A stretch of 64,000 bases of DNA from Onishia taeanensis (GTDB lineage Bacteria > Pseudomonadota > Gammaproteobacteria > Pseudomonadales > Halomonadaceae), in assembly GCF_003268885.1 (NCBI RefSeq), contig NZ_QLSX01000007.1, positions 62,001 through 126,000 of the forward strand. Direction: 5' to 3'. A program made the translations under genes and the position numbers. Positions 44,818-53,538 of the stretch are shown here, in pieces; the first letter of the stretch is position 1; the number at the start of each line of letters is the position of its first letter. The notes beneath the pieces are model-generated. The model saw nothing but the letters and a program-made list of their open reading frames with translations. It was not told the DNA's origin and did no database searches.

Positions 44818-46149
44818 TTAAACAGGACGCATGGTCCGCTCATACTGACGGGCCTCATGGAGCAGTGCCTTTCGGTCGAGTCCCACGAGTTCCCCAGCAT
44901 CCAGGCGAGCGCTGCCTGCGACCCAGACATGGCTGACCTGACGGCTTTGTACGGCATAGACCGCCGCCGAAGCCGGGTGGTGTACGGGGACGCTGTTCAG
45001 GGCTTCAAGATCTACGGCGATCAGGTCGGCATCGAAGCCTTCGAGGAGCTGCCCCCGGCGTTTTTCCATACCAAGAGCCCTGGCGCTGTCGCGGGTGGCC
45101 ATGGCCAGCGCCGCCATCGCCGGCAGGGCAGCGGCGTCACCGCTGACGCCCTTGGCCAGCAGGGCTGCCGTCTTCATCTCATCGAACATGTCCAGGTCAT
45201 TGTTGCTGGCGGCGCCGTCGGTGCCGAGCCCGACGGTGATGCCGACCTTCTGGAGCCTGGCCACCGGGCAAAAGCCGCTAGCGAGCTTGAGGTTAGACTG
45301 GGGGCAGTGGATGACGGCGGTGTCGGTCTCACGCAGCAGCGCCAGGTCTTCATCGTCGACCTGGGTCATGTGCACGGCCTGAAAATGCGGGCCGAGCAGG
45401 CCTGAATCGAACAGCCGGCGCAGCGGGCGTTTGCCGTCTTTGGCGAGTCCCTGTTCGACTTCATCGCGCGTCTCATGCACGTGCATCTGGATCGGCAGGC
45501 CGAGCTGCTTGCGAGCCTCGCACAGTCTGCCAAGGCTAGCATCGCCGACCGTGTAGGGCGCATGGGGGCCGAAGGCCAGTGAAATCAGGGAGTGGTCGCT
45601 CAGGCTGGCCTTCAGCGCCTCGGTCTGGCGCACGCCGCTCTCAAAGTCTTTTGACCAGGGCGTGGGAAAGTCAATCAGCGGCGTGCAGAGCTGCGCGCGC
45701 ATGCCTGCTTCTTCGACCACCGGTACAACGGCCTCCGGCGCCAGGTACATGTCGGCGAAGGTCGTGGTGCCTGAGGTGAGCATCTCGGCGCAGGCCAGCC
45801 GCGTGCCCGCCGCCACGAACTCGGGATTTACATGAGCGGCCTCTGCCGGCCAGATGTGCTCGTTGAGCCAGGTCATCAGCGGCAGGTCGTCGGCGAAGCC
45901 GCGCATCAGGCTCATGCCGGCGTGATTGTGGGCGTTGATCAGCCCCGGCAGCAGGGCATGATGCGTGAGGCGCAGGGTTCGCGCCGGACGGACGCACTGC
46001 GCGACCTCGCCGATCGGCCAAGGGCCGAGCAGGCGACCGGCATCGATGGCAATGGCATGGTCCTCGAGGGTCGGCAGGCCATCACTCATCGGCAGAATCC
46101 AGCGCGCCTCGATCACGAGCTCTACGTCACGCGGTGCGTTAGATGGCAT
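44818..46149 (-). CDS. mtaD: 5-methylthioadenosine/S-adenosylhomocysteine deaminase
   Basis: Amidohydrolase of 443 residues in the MTA/SAH deaminase family. The metal ligands appear as HNHAG, MHVHETRDE and GLGTDGAASNNDLDM; PGLINAHNHAGMSLMRG is the family signature. It converts methylthioadenosine to methylthioinosine for salvage. The start at 46149 has AAGGAG. mtnA is divergent, 71 bases away, and completes the MTA-related salvage as in Pseudomonas. Confidence 0.9.
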   Translation of the reverse strand: MPSNAPRDVELVIEARWILPMSDGLPTLEDHAIAIDAGRLLGPWPIGEVAQCVRPARTLRLTHHALLPGLINAHNHAGMSLMRGFADDLPLMTWLNEHIWPAEAAHVNPEFVAAGTRLACAEMLTSGTTTFADMYLAPEAVVPVVEEAGMRAQLCTPLIDFPTPWSKDFESGVRQTEALKASLSDHSLISLAFGPHAPYTVGDASLGRLCEARKQLGLPIQMHVHETRDEVEQGLAKDGKRPLRRLFDSGLLGPHFQAVHMTQVDDEDLALLRETDTAVIHCPQSNLKLASGFCPVARLQKVGITVGLGTDGAASNNDLDMFDEMKTAALLAKGVSGDAAALPAMAALAMATRDSARALGMEKRRGQLLEGFDADLIAVDLEALNSVPVHHPASAAVYAVQSRQVSHVWVAGSARLDAGELVGLDRKALLHEARQYERTMRPV

Positions 46150-46220
46150 CGCATCACTCCTTCGGTATGATGAGCCCATTCTACCCGCTCCTGCTGATGC
46201 TTGCCTGCCCCGGAGAGACC

Positions 46221-47285
46221 ATGACTGCCCACCTGACGCCGATTCGCTGGTGCAATGACGACAGCCTCGAACTGCTCGATCAGCGCTGGCTGCCAAGCCG
46301 TCGCGAGACGCTGCGAATCGACAGTGCCGAGGCGGCCGCCGAAGCGATCACCGCCATGGTGGTGCGCGGTGCGCCGGCGATCGGCATTACCGCGGCCTAT
46401 GGCGTCGTGCTGGCTGCGCGGCAGGCGTCGGGACCCGACTGGCCGGCGACGCTGGACGCCGCAATGGCAAGGCTTGCGGCATCGCGTCCCACGGCGATCA
46501 ACCTGTTCTGGGCGCTGGAGCGCATGCGGGCGGTGGTCACGGCACACCGCCATGCTGTCGCGCCGCCGGTCGAGACGCTGCTTGAGACGGCCCGGGATAT
46601 CCAACGCCAGGATCTTGCCGACTGCCTGGCGATGGGGGAATACGGTGCCGACCTGCTCGCCCGCGAGGCGCCGAAGGCGGTCATGACCCACTGCAATACC
46701 GGGGCACTGGCCACCGGCGGCCATGGCACGGCGCTCGGCGTGATCCGCAGCGGCTGGGCCCGGGGGCTGATTACCCACGTGCATGCCAATGAGACGCGCC
46801 CCTGGCTGCAGGGCGCTCGCCTGACAGCCTGGGAGCTTGCCGAGGAACGCATCCCCGTGACCCTGGCCGTGGATTCGGCAGCCTCGCTGCTGATGGCTCG
46901 CGGGGACATTGGCTGGCTGATCGTCGGCGCCGATCGGGTAACGGCCAACGGCGATGTGGCCAACAAGATCGGCACCTTGGCGCTGGCGGTACAGGCGCGC
47001 CATTTCGGCGTCAAGGTGATGGTGGTCGCACCGACCGGCACCTTCGATGCGAGCCTGGAAAGCGGCGCAGACATTCCCATCGAGACCCGCGACGCCCGCG
47101 AGCTGACCCACCAGGGCGAGCGTGCCGTGGCACCCGACGGTATCGATATTTACAATCCGGTGTTTGATGTCACCCCGGCCGGGCTGATCGATGCCATCGT
47201 CAGCGAAAAGGGCGTCATCGAATCGCCTAATCGGGCCAGCCTGGCGGCCTGGTTGGGAGAGGCCTCCCGAGGAGGCTCCGCCTGA
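46221..47285 (+). CDS. mtnA: Methylthioribose-1-phosphate isomerase
   Basis: Isomerase of 354 residues that opens methylthioribose-1-phosphate to methylthioribulose-1-phosphate. VRGAPAIGITAAYG, MTHCNTGALATGGHGTALG (catalytic Cys) and VGADRVTANGDVANKIGT (catalytic Asp) are intact. The ATG at 46221 has CGGAGAG; the frame stays open to 46143 across the divergent promoter. It pairs with mtaD. Confidence 0.94.
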   Translation: MTAHLTPIRWCNDDSLELLDQRWLPSRRETLRIDSAEAAAEAITAMVVRGAPAIGITAAYGVVLAARQASGPDWPATLDAAMARLAASRPTAINLFWALERMRAVVTAHRHAVAPPVETLLETARDIQRQDLADCLAMGEYGADLLAREAPKAVMTHCNTGALATGGHGTALGVIRSGWARGLITHVHANETRPWLQGARLTAWELAEERIPVTLAVDSAASLLMARGDIGWLIVGADRVTANGDVANKIGTLALAVQARHFGVKVMVVAPTGTFDASLESGADIPIETRDARELTHQGERAVAPDGIDIYNPVFDVTPAGLIDAIVSEKGVIESPNRASLAAWLGEASRGGSA

Positions 47286-47341
47286 CAGTTGGCTATGCCA
47301 TAATGCAGGGATTCGCTCATCGAACAGATGGTTACAGCAAA

Positions 47342-47367
47342 AGCTAATATTTAAAGTTGATATCTAA
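47342..47367. repeat. 13-bp tandem duplication upstream of galU
   Basis: AGCTAATATTTAA and AGTTGATATCTAA, ten of thirteen bases identical, ending just before the AAAAGGA ribosome site of galU. Confidence 0.45.
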
Positions 47368-47377
47368 AAGGACTGCC

Positions 47378-48268
47378 ATGATTCGCAAGGCTGTGTTGCC
47401 CGTCGCTGGTCTAGGTACTCGCTGCTTGCCGGCCTCCAAAGCCATTCCCAAGGAAATGATCACCATCGTCGACAAACCGGTGATTCAGTACGTGGTCGAA
47501 GAGGCTGTGGCCGCTGGCATCAAGGAAATTGTGCTGGTGACCCACTCGAGCAAGGGCGCCATCGAGAACCATTTCGACAAGCATTTCGAGCTGGAGACGA
47601 CCCTTGAGGCCAAGGGCAAGCTCGAGTTGCTCGATGAGCTGCGTCACATCATCCCCGATGACGTCAAGATCATCAGCGTGCGCCAGCCCGAGCCGCTGGG
47701 TCTAGGCCACGCGGTGCTCTGCGCTCGTCCGGTGATCGGCGATGACGAGCCCTTTGCCGTCTTGCTGCCCGATGTGCTGGTCGACAGCCTGGGCCTTGAT
47801 CAGAACGATCTGGCCGGCATGATCCAGGCTTTCGAGCATAGCGGCCAGTCACAGATCATGGTCGAGAACGTGCCCAAGGAGCTGACCTACAAGTACGGCA
47901 TCGTGGCCCTCGAAGGCGATACCCCGGAGGCTGGTCATTCCGCGCCGATGGCAAGCGTGGTCGAAAAGCCCGCCGTTGAAGATGCGCCGTCGAGCCTTGC
48001 CGTGATCGGCCGCTATCTGCTGCCGGGCTCCATCTTCGCGCTGCTGGCCGAGACCAAGCCCGGCGCCGGTGGCGAAATCCAACTGACGGATGCCATCGAT
48101 ACCCTGATTGCACGTGAGGGCGTTCAGGCGTTCCGCATGCAGGGAGCCACCTACGACTGCGGTCATCAGCTTGGCTATCTCGAGGCCATCCTGGCCTTTG
48201 CCAAGCGTCATCCCAAGTTCGGCGCCGGTTTCCAGGAACTGATGCAACGCTACGTCGCCGAGGAATAA
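47378..48268 (+). CDS. galU: UTP-glucose-1-phosphate uridylyltransferase
   Basis: A 296-residue pyrophosphorylase making UDP-glucose. LPVAGLGTRCLPASKAIPKEM holds the nucleotide loop, and KPVIQYVVEEAVAAGI, GLGHAVLCA and VEKP blocks are intact. AAAAGGA precedes the ATG at 47378; a TTG at 47357 is in frame but unlikely. The ugd-like gene follows after three bases, so the two are co-transcribed. Confidence 0.95.
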   Translation: MIRKAVLPVAGLGTRCLPASKAIPKEMITIVDKPVIQYVVEEAVAAGIKEIVLVTHSSKGAIENHFDKHFELETTLEAKGKLELLDELRHIIPDDVKIISVRQPEPLGLGHAVLCARPVIGDDEPFAVLLPDVLVDSLGLDQNDLAGMIQAFEHSGQSQIMVENVPKELTYKYGIVALEGDTPEAGHSAPMASVVEKPAVEDAPSSLAVIGRYLLPGSIFALLAETKPGAGGEIQLTDAIDTLIAREGVQAFRMQGATYDCGHQLGYLEAILAFAKRHPKFGAGFQELMQRYVAEE

Positions 48269-48271
48269 GCC

Positions 48272-49570
48272 ATGCGCGTTGTCGTACAGGGAAGTGAACT
48301 TGCCGCCGCGACGGCTGCGGCGGCATTGGCAAGCGTGGGTCATCGCGTCACCTGGCAACCTCACGCCGGCCAGCCCTGGGTCGAGCTGGAACAGGCCGAT
48401 TGGCTGACTCGTGAGCCGGAGCTGATCGCCCAGTTGGAGGCGGCCTGTCGCGACGGGGCCCTCACGATCGGCGACACCAAGGCCGAGTCGGCAGCTGAGC
48501 TCACCGAGATCGATATACTTTGGCTGGCCCTGGCCCCGGATCAGCGCGATGCGGCGCAGGCAGCCGTCGAGCAGCTCGCCGCCCGCCAGTCGGCGCCGCT
48601 TGTCGTGATCAACAACTCGACTTTCCCGGTCGGCGAGACCGAACGGCTCGAAGCGCTGATGGGCCATGCCGGCCAGGTCGCCGTGGCGTTGCCGGACATG
48701 CTCGAGGAGGGACGTGCCTGGCAGGTCTTTACCCGCCCGGTGCGCTGGCTGCTGGGCAGCGAGGATACGCGCGCCACGGATCAGGTGCGTGAACTGCTGC
48801 GGGCCTTCAACCGCCGCAGCGAAGTCTTCCAGTGCATGCCGCGACGTGCCGCCGAGCTGACCAAACTAGCCATCAACGGCATGCTGGCCACCCGCATCAG
48901 CTACATGAACGATATTGCCGGTCTGGCCGACACCCTGGGGGTCGATGTCGAGCATGTCCGTCAGGGTATGGGCGCGGATACCCGCATCGGCTATGAGTAT
49001 CTCTATCCGGGCTGCGGCTTCGGTGGCCCAAACTTCTCACGGGACCTGATGCGTCTGGCAGACGTGCAGTCGGCCAGCGGCCGGGGCTCCGCGCTGCTAA
49101 GCCAGGTGCTCGATATCAACGAGCACAAGAAGGAGACCCTCTTCCGCAAACTGTGGGCCTACTTCCAGGGCCAACTTGAGGGTCGCACCGTGGCCATCTG
49201 GGGGGCAGCCTTCAAGCCAGGCACGGCACGCATCGACCATGCACCGGTGTTGCCCTTGCTCGAGGCGCTGTGGGCCCAGGGCGTCAAGGTACGCTTACAC
49301 GACCCGGCCGCTCTTCATGCTCTGCGAGACCGTGTCGGCGAGCATCCGCTGCTCACGCTGTGTGAAGGTGACCCTTATGCGGCCTGCCAGGGGGCCGACG
49401 CGCTGATGCTGGTTACCGAGTGGAAATGCTACTGGAACCCGGACTGGCGCCTGCTCGGCAGCCTCTTGGGCGAACGTTTGATCCTCGACGGACGCAATAT
49501 CTTCGATCCTGACTTCGTGGCAGGTCGCGGCTTGGTCTATCGGGGCATCGGGCGGCGTGCCAATCCCTGA
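48272..49570 (+). CDS. UDP-glucose dehydrogenase family protein lacking the catalytic motifs
   Basis: A 432-residue homologue of Ugd in all three domains. The N-terminal cofactor loop reads QGSELAA (6-12) where GxGYVG is expected, and the acidic residue after the second strand is replaced in VTWQP. The catalytic loop reads GFGGPNFSRD (249-258) where GYGGSCFPKD is usual, so the nucleophile Cys is Asn254 and the catalytic Lys is gone. Lys198 and Asn202 of the central helix remain; Cys248 is two residues before the loop and may be a substitute. Coupled to galU (three-base gap). Either a non-catalytic UDP-sugar-binding protein or a changed enzyme. Confidence 0.75.
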   Translation: MRVVVQGSELAAATAAAALASVGHRVTWQPHAGQPWVELEQADWLTREPELIAQLEAACRDGALTIGDTKAESAAELTEIDILWLALAPDQRDAAQAAVEQLAARQSAPLVVINNSTFPVGETERLEALMGHAGQVAVALPDMLEEGRAWQVFTRPVRWLLGSEDTRATDQVRELLRAFNRRSEVFQCMPRRAAELTKLAINGMLATRISYMNDIAGLADTLGVDVEHVRQGMGADTRIGYEYLYPGCGFGGPNFSRDLMRLADVQSASGRGSALLSQVLDINEHKKETLFRKLWAYFQGQLEGRTVAIWGAAFKPGTARIDHAPVLPLLEALWAQGVKVRLHDPAALHALRDRVGEHPLLTLCEGDPYAACQGADALMLVTEWKCYWNPDWRLLGSLLGERLILDGRNIFDPDFVAGRGLVYRGIGRRANP

Positions 49571-49611
49571 TTGCCGGCTGCTGGCACTGGTTCCAATCGG
49601 GAGCGGGCACT

Positions 49612-49779
49612 TTAAGCCTCAATCCTGCTCCAGCCCAGGCGGGTGTTGATGTCGGTATTGTTGGTGCCTGCCGTCAGCACCTTGATCAATACTTTGCCCG
49701 GACCGGTCGTCGGAATGGGAACCTCTCGATACTCAAGCTTGTCATATTAGCCGGTACCGGTAGTCACTACCGCTTTCAT
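49612..49779 (-). pseudogene. Decayed 5' fragment of a zinc-type alcohol dehydrogenase (MDR family)
   Basis: Read from the ATG at 49779 it gives MKAVVTTGTG, a TAA stop, then YDKLEYREVPIPTTGPG and VLIKVLTAGTNNTDIN up to GWSRIEA and a second stop. This is the beginning of an MDR alcohol dehydrogenase/quinone reductase (about 56 codons) with an internal stop and no remaining catalytic domain. It lies in the gap between the ugd-like gene and sodB. Confidence 0.8.
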
Positions 49780-49830
49780 CATGTCGCTCATGAGCCCGTC
49801 CGTTATCTGCATGAATCGCTGCTAAGAACC

Positions 49831-49860
49831 AAAAAAACCCTCGCCGATGGCGAGGGTTTT
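49831..49860 (-). terminator. sodB terminator
   Basis: Perfect 12-base stem AAAACCCTCGCC / GGCGAGGGTTTT with loop GAT. On the minus strand a run of T residues follows (the A-run at 49831-49837). It is 45 bases after the sodB stop. Confidence 0.9.
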
Positions 49861-49904
49861 GACGCGGGGCACATCTCGGAAGATGTGCTTGTCCGAAACG
49901 CGAG

Positions 49905-50483
49905 TTACGCGAAGTTCTGCGCGACGAAATCCCAGTTAAGGATCTTCCACACGTTTTCGAGATATTTCGGACGCGCATTGCGATAGTCGATGTAGTAGGC
50001 GTGTTCCCACACATCGATGGTCAGCAGCGGGGTTTGGCCGTGAGCGACCGGGGTGTCTGCATCGTCGGTATTGACGATATCCACGCCGCCGTCATCGGTC
50101 TTGATCAGCCAGGTCCAGCCGGAACCGAAGTTACCAGCAGCCTTGGCGTTGAAGGCTTCCTTGAATTCCTCGAAGGAGCCGAACTTGGCGTTGATGGCAT
50201 CGGCCAGCGCACCGGTCGGCGCACCGCCACCGTTCGGGGACAGGCAGTGCCAGTAGAAGGTGTGGTTCCAGACCTGCGCTGCCTGGTTGAACAGGCCGCC
50301 GGAGGCAGACTTGATGATCTCTTCCAGTGACTTGTTAGCATCGTCGGTGCCGTCGGTCATCTGGTTGAGCTTGGTCACATAGGTCTGATGATGCTTGCCA
50401 TAGTGATATTCGAGCGTCTCGGCAGAAATGTGCGGTTCAAGCGCGTTCATTTCGTACGGCAGGGCGGGTAGTTCGAATGCCAT
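49905..50483 (-). CDS. sodB: Superoxide dismutase [Fe]
   Basis: A 192-residue iron superoxide dismutase. Ligands His27, His74, Asp157 and His161 (DVWEHAYY) are in place, and Gln70 in [10 protein letters not shown] is the iron-type residue. The start at 50483 gives [10 protein letters not shown]. It is monocistronic with a strong terminator; a divergent 312-base region separates it from the tamAB operon. Confidence 0.95.
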   Translation of the reverse strand: MAFELPALPYEMNALEPHISAETLEYHYGKHHQTYVTKLNQMTDGTDDANKSLEEIIKSASGGLFNQAAQVWNHTFYWHCLSPNGGGAPTGALADAINAKFGSFEEFKEAFNAKAAGNFGSGWTWLIKTDDGGVDIVNTDDADTPVAHGQTPLLTIDVWEHAYYIDYRNARPKYLENVWKILNWDFVAQNFA

Positions 50484-50795
50484 GATTTACTTACTCCTCG
50501 TCGGTCAAGGGAAGGTGCATCCACTCAAGTTCTGGAGCCCTCAAGAACATAATTCAAGGGGCGGGAGTCCAATTTGTCAGGGCGGATCCCGAACCTTTAA
50601 TGAGATGCCAAAGGCATGCCAAGAAGATGCTTTAAAGGCCAAAAAACCTTACGATACCAAGCATCTGCGCCTATGTAGTATCGCCTCATCATAGCACTCT
50701 GGGGTATGCTCGCCAATGATCGAGGTTTATGCCTCAATTGTGGCCACTCCGGTCTTACTATCTTCTTACATTTTCTACCTGGCAAGGAGTCACCT
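50484..50795. other. Divergent intergenic region between sodB and the tamAB operon
   Basis: About 310 bases with no gene seen. It must contain the sodB and tam-operon promoters, but I could not pick convincing boxes. The direct runs GATGCCAAAGGCATGCC and AGATGCTTTAAAGG hint at short partial repeats. Confidence 0.45.
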
Positions 50796-51644
50796 ATGGC
50801 CGAGCGCCCTGAGGAAGAGCGCCTGACCCACATCGTCCCGGATGTGAATGCCAGCCTAGGCGGCCAGGCTCGCTACGCGCCGCCAGCGCCAAGGCTATGG
50901 CCACTCTGGTGCCTGATTCTGCTGCTGGCGGGGGCCCTGGGCGGATTTGGCTACCTGGCGTGGCAGGAGCGTCTCAACCTCAAGGCGGATCTCCGCCAGT
51001 TGCAGGGTCAGCTATCCAACGTTCACGCCCGCTTCGATGGTTTCGATGCCAACCGAGGTGGCAACCTCGAGCGCTTCGAAAATGCCCTGGATGTCCTCGG
51101 CGAGGAGCAGGGCCAGTTGGTGCAGCGTCTCAACGAACAGGAAACCCAACTGGCGGACTTCCGCGACACGCTCTCCGGCAACGATGATAGTGACGCGCTT
51201 GTCGCGCGGCTCAACGCTCAAGCCGACCGCCAGGACAATCTGCAGGCCGTGCTTGACGCCACCCGCACCTCGCTGGACGCCCTCGAGAGCAACGGCGATG
51301 ACGCCCGGGCGGCCTTGGCGGCACGCCTGGACGTGATCAAGAGCGACACGACGGCGCTTAATGATCGCCTGGACGAGGTCGCAGCAAAGCTTTCGCAAAC
51401 CGAACAGCGCCAGTCTGCCCAAGAAGTGGTTTCCGCTTCGCTGATGAGCTCGACCCGCTCGCTCGAGACCGACCAGGACGCTCTGGCTGCGCGGGTCGAT
51501 GAGCTGGCAACTGGCCGAGACGAGGCCGCCACGTCAAGAGAGGCCTTGTTGAAGCGTCTCGATGAGCATCGTGCCCAACTGACCGAACTGCGACAGTCGC
51601 AGCTGGCCATCAGTGCCCAGCTGGAATCGCTGGAGAGTCGCTAA
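50796..51644 (+). CDS. Inner-membrane coiled-coil protein coupled to tamA
   Basis: A 282-residue protein I do not recognise. One membrane helix at about 35-56 (WPLWCLILLLAGALGGFGYLA) follows a cytosolic tail of about 34 residues. The remaining roughly 225 residues are Gln/Asp/Leu/Arg-rich with heptad-like spacing and no Cys, a long periplasmic coiled coil. AAGGAG precedes the ATG at 50796. The stop lies one base before the tamA ATG, and tamB follows tamA after 21 bases, so it belongs to that operon. A role as an inner-membrane partner of the translocation and assembly module is inferred from position and topology alone. Confidence 0.75.
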   Translation: MAERPEEERLTHIVPDVNASLGGQARYAPPAPRLWPLWCLILLLAGALGGFGYLAWQERLNLKADLRQLQGQLSNVHARFDGFDANRGGNLERFENALDVLGEEQGQLVQRLNEQETQLADFRDTLSGNDDSDALVARLNAQADRQDNLQAVLDATRTSLDALESNGDDARAALAARLDVIKSDTTALNDRLDEVAAKLSQTEQRQSAQEVVSASLMSSTRSLETDQDALAARVDELATGRDEAATSREALLKRLDEHRAQLTELRQSQLAISAQLESLESR

Positions 51645-51645
51645 G

Positions 51646-53517
51646 ATGCGCTGGAGCCCTGGATGGCGACTATGCATCTTGAGCCTTGGCCTCACAGCTG
51701 CACCTATTGCGCAGGCGCTGGATGTGGAGATTGACGGACTCGACGGCCCGGCTGCGGATAATGTGGTGCTCTATCTCGACGCGATCGAGCCTTCCCAGTA
51801 CCGCGAAGAGCGTCTGATGGCCAAGGTGCGCAATCAGACGCTTGAAGCCATGCGTGTGTATGGCTACTACGAGCCCAGTGTCGAGATCCGCTTCACGGGC
51901 GATCCCATCGATGGAGCCGAGCTTTCCATCACGCCGGGTGAACGGGTCAAGATTACCGTGCTGGAACTGGCCGTGACCGGTGATGCCGAGCAGGACGAAG
52001 CGTTCGATAGCGTCCTGGCGAACCCCGGGCTGGCCGTTGGCGAACCGCTGCTGCATGCCCCCTATGACAGCCTGCGCAGCAAGCTGTCGTCACTGTCTCT
52101 GCAGAGGGGCTACTTCGATGCGGATTTTCCGGATCGACGCATGGAGGTGCGCCCCTGGGAGCAGAGTGCGCGAATTTACCTGACGCTTGATAGCGGCCCT
52201 CGCTACCGCTTTGGTGACATCGTCATCAAGGGCAGTCAGATCGATGAAGACCGCATGCGCAGGATGCTGCCCTTCGCGTCTGGCGACCCGTACCTGGCAG
52301 GCCAATTGGCTCAGTACAACCAGCGCTTGTCGCAGAGCAACTGGTTTTCCTCGATTAGCGTGCGCCCTCGGCTGGATACCGCTTCTGATCTGGCACTGGA
52401 GCCGCCCTCGGGGCGGTCTCTCTCGCCCTGGTGGCAGGAGGCCGGTCTCGAAGGTGCTGTCGCCGCAACCGAGTCGGCCGAGGCCAGGCGCATCAACCAA
52501 CCCGCGCTGATCGCTGCCGGCCGCCTTAACCCGGACCAGCGCCATGAAGTGCCGGTCGATGTCACCGTGGTGCCTGCCGATCGGCATCGCTTCGAGGTGG
52601 GTGTCGGCTATGCCACCGACGTGGGGCCCCGCACCCGGCTGTCCTGGACGCAACCCTGGTTGAACAGCGCAGGCCACAGCCTGACCAATGAGCTTTTCCT
52701 CTCGGCACCCGAACAGGAATTCTCCGGTGAATACCTGATCCCGCTCGAGAACCCACTGCGCGACAGCTATCGTATCGACTACGGGTTTCAGCAGGTCGAC
52801 AACGAGGACACCCAGAGCCTGGAGATCTCGACGGAAGTGTCTCGGCGCTGGAAGTTCGACGACGGCTGGACCCAGGATGTGTTCGTGCGCACCACCTACG
52901 AGGACTTCACACAGGCCAGTGAAGACGACCAGGTGCTGCTGTATTACCCGGGCATCAGCTGGTCACGCACCCGCAGCCGCAACCCCATCTTCCCGACCTG
53001 GGGGGATCGCCAGCGCCTGTCGCTGTCCTACTCAGACACCACCTGGGGGTCAGACGCCACCTTCCTGCGGGCCACTCTCGATACCCAGTGGATTCGCATG
53101 CTCGGCGACGACAATCGCTTCGTGGGCCGTGTGGGCATGGGGGTCATCGAATCCAATGACTTCGACAAGATTCCCCCGTCGCTGCGTTTCTTCGCGGGTG
53201 GTGATAGCAGCGTACGTGGCTACGGCTATGAAAGCCTGTCGCCTGAAAACGCGGATGGCGAACTCACCGGCGGCCAGCAGCTGTTTACCGCCAGCCTGGA
53301 GGCCCAGCGCCGGGTCACGGGCGACTGGTGGGGCGCGGCCTTTGTCGATACCGGTAACGCTTTCAGCGCCTGGGGCGCCCCTGAACTGAAGACAGGGGCC
53401 GGCCTCGGCGTGCGCTGGATTTCCCCGGTGGGCCCGATTCGTTTCGATGTAGCGCATCCCCTGGATGACCCTGACAACGCCTATCGCATTCACTTCTCCA
53501 TTGGCCCGGAGCTCTAA
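51646..53517 (+). CDS. tamA: Translocation and assembly module outer-membrane protein TamA
   Basis: Omp85-family protein of 623 residues (E. coli TamA is 577). A signal peptide ends near AQALD (about 24), followed by POTRA domains (about 25-245) and a 16-strand beta-barrel to the C-terminus (FSIGPEL) with the lock motif SSVRGYGYESL. Between the last POTRA and the barrel is an extra, mostly polar stretch (about residues 246-305) rich in Ala, Glu and Pro that I do not expect in E. coli. It exports or assembles a subset of outer-membrane proteins together with TamB. Coupled to the coiled-coil gene upstream. Confidence 0.92.
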   Translation: MRWSPGWRLCILSLGLTAAPIAQALDVEIDGLDGPAADNVVLYLDAIEPSQYREERLMAKVRNQTLEAMRVYGYYEPSVEIRFTGDPIDGAELSITPGERVKITVLELAVTGDAEQDEAFDSVLANPGLAVGEPLLHAPYDSLRSKLSSLSLQRGYFDADFPDRRMEVRPWEQSARIYLTLDSGPRYRFGDIVIKGSQIDEDRMRRMLPFASGDPYLAGQLAQYNQRLSQSNWFSSISVRPRLDTASDLALEPPSGRSLSPWWQEAGLEGAVAATESAEARRINQPALIAAGRLNPDQRHEVPVDVTVVPADRHRFEVGVGYATDVGPRTRLSWTQPWLNSAGHSLTNELFLSAPEQEFSGEYLIPLENPLRDSYRIDYGFQQVDNEDTQSLEISTEVSRRWKFDDGWTQDVFVRTTYEDFTQASEDDQVLLYYPGISWSRTRSRNPIFPTWGDRQRLSLSYSDTTWGSDATFLRATLDTQWIRMLGDDNRFVGRVGMGVIESNDFDKIPPSLRFFAGGDSSVRGYGYESLSPENADGELTGGQQLFTASLEAQRRVTGDWWGAAFVDTGNAFSAWGAPELKTGAGLGVRWISPVGPIRFDVAHPLDDPDNAYRIHFSIGPEL

Positions 53518-53538
53518 ACCGGAAGGGACAAGACCGGA

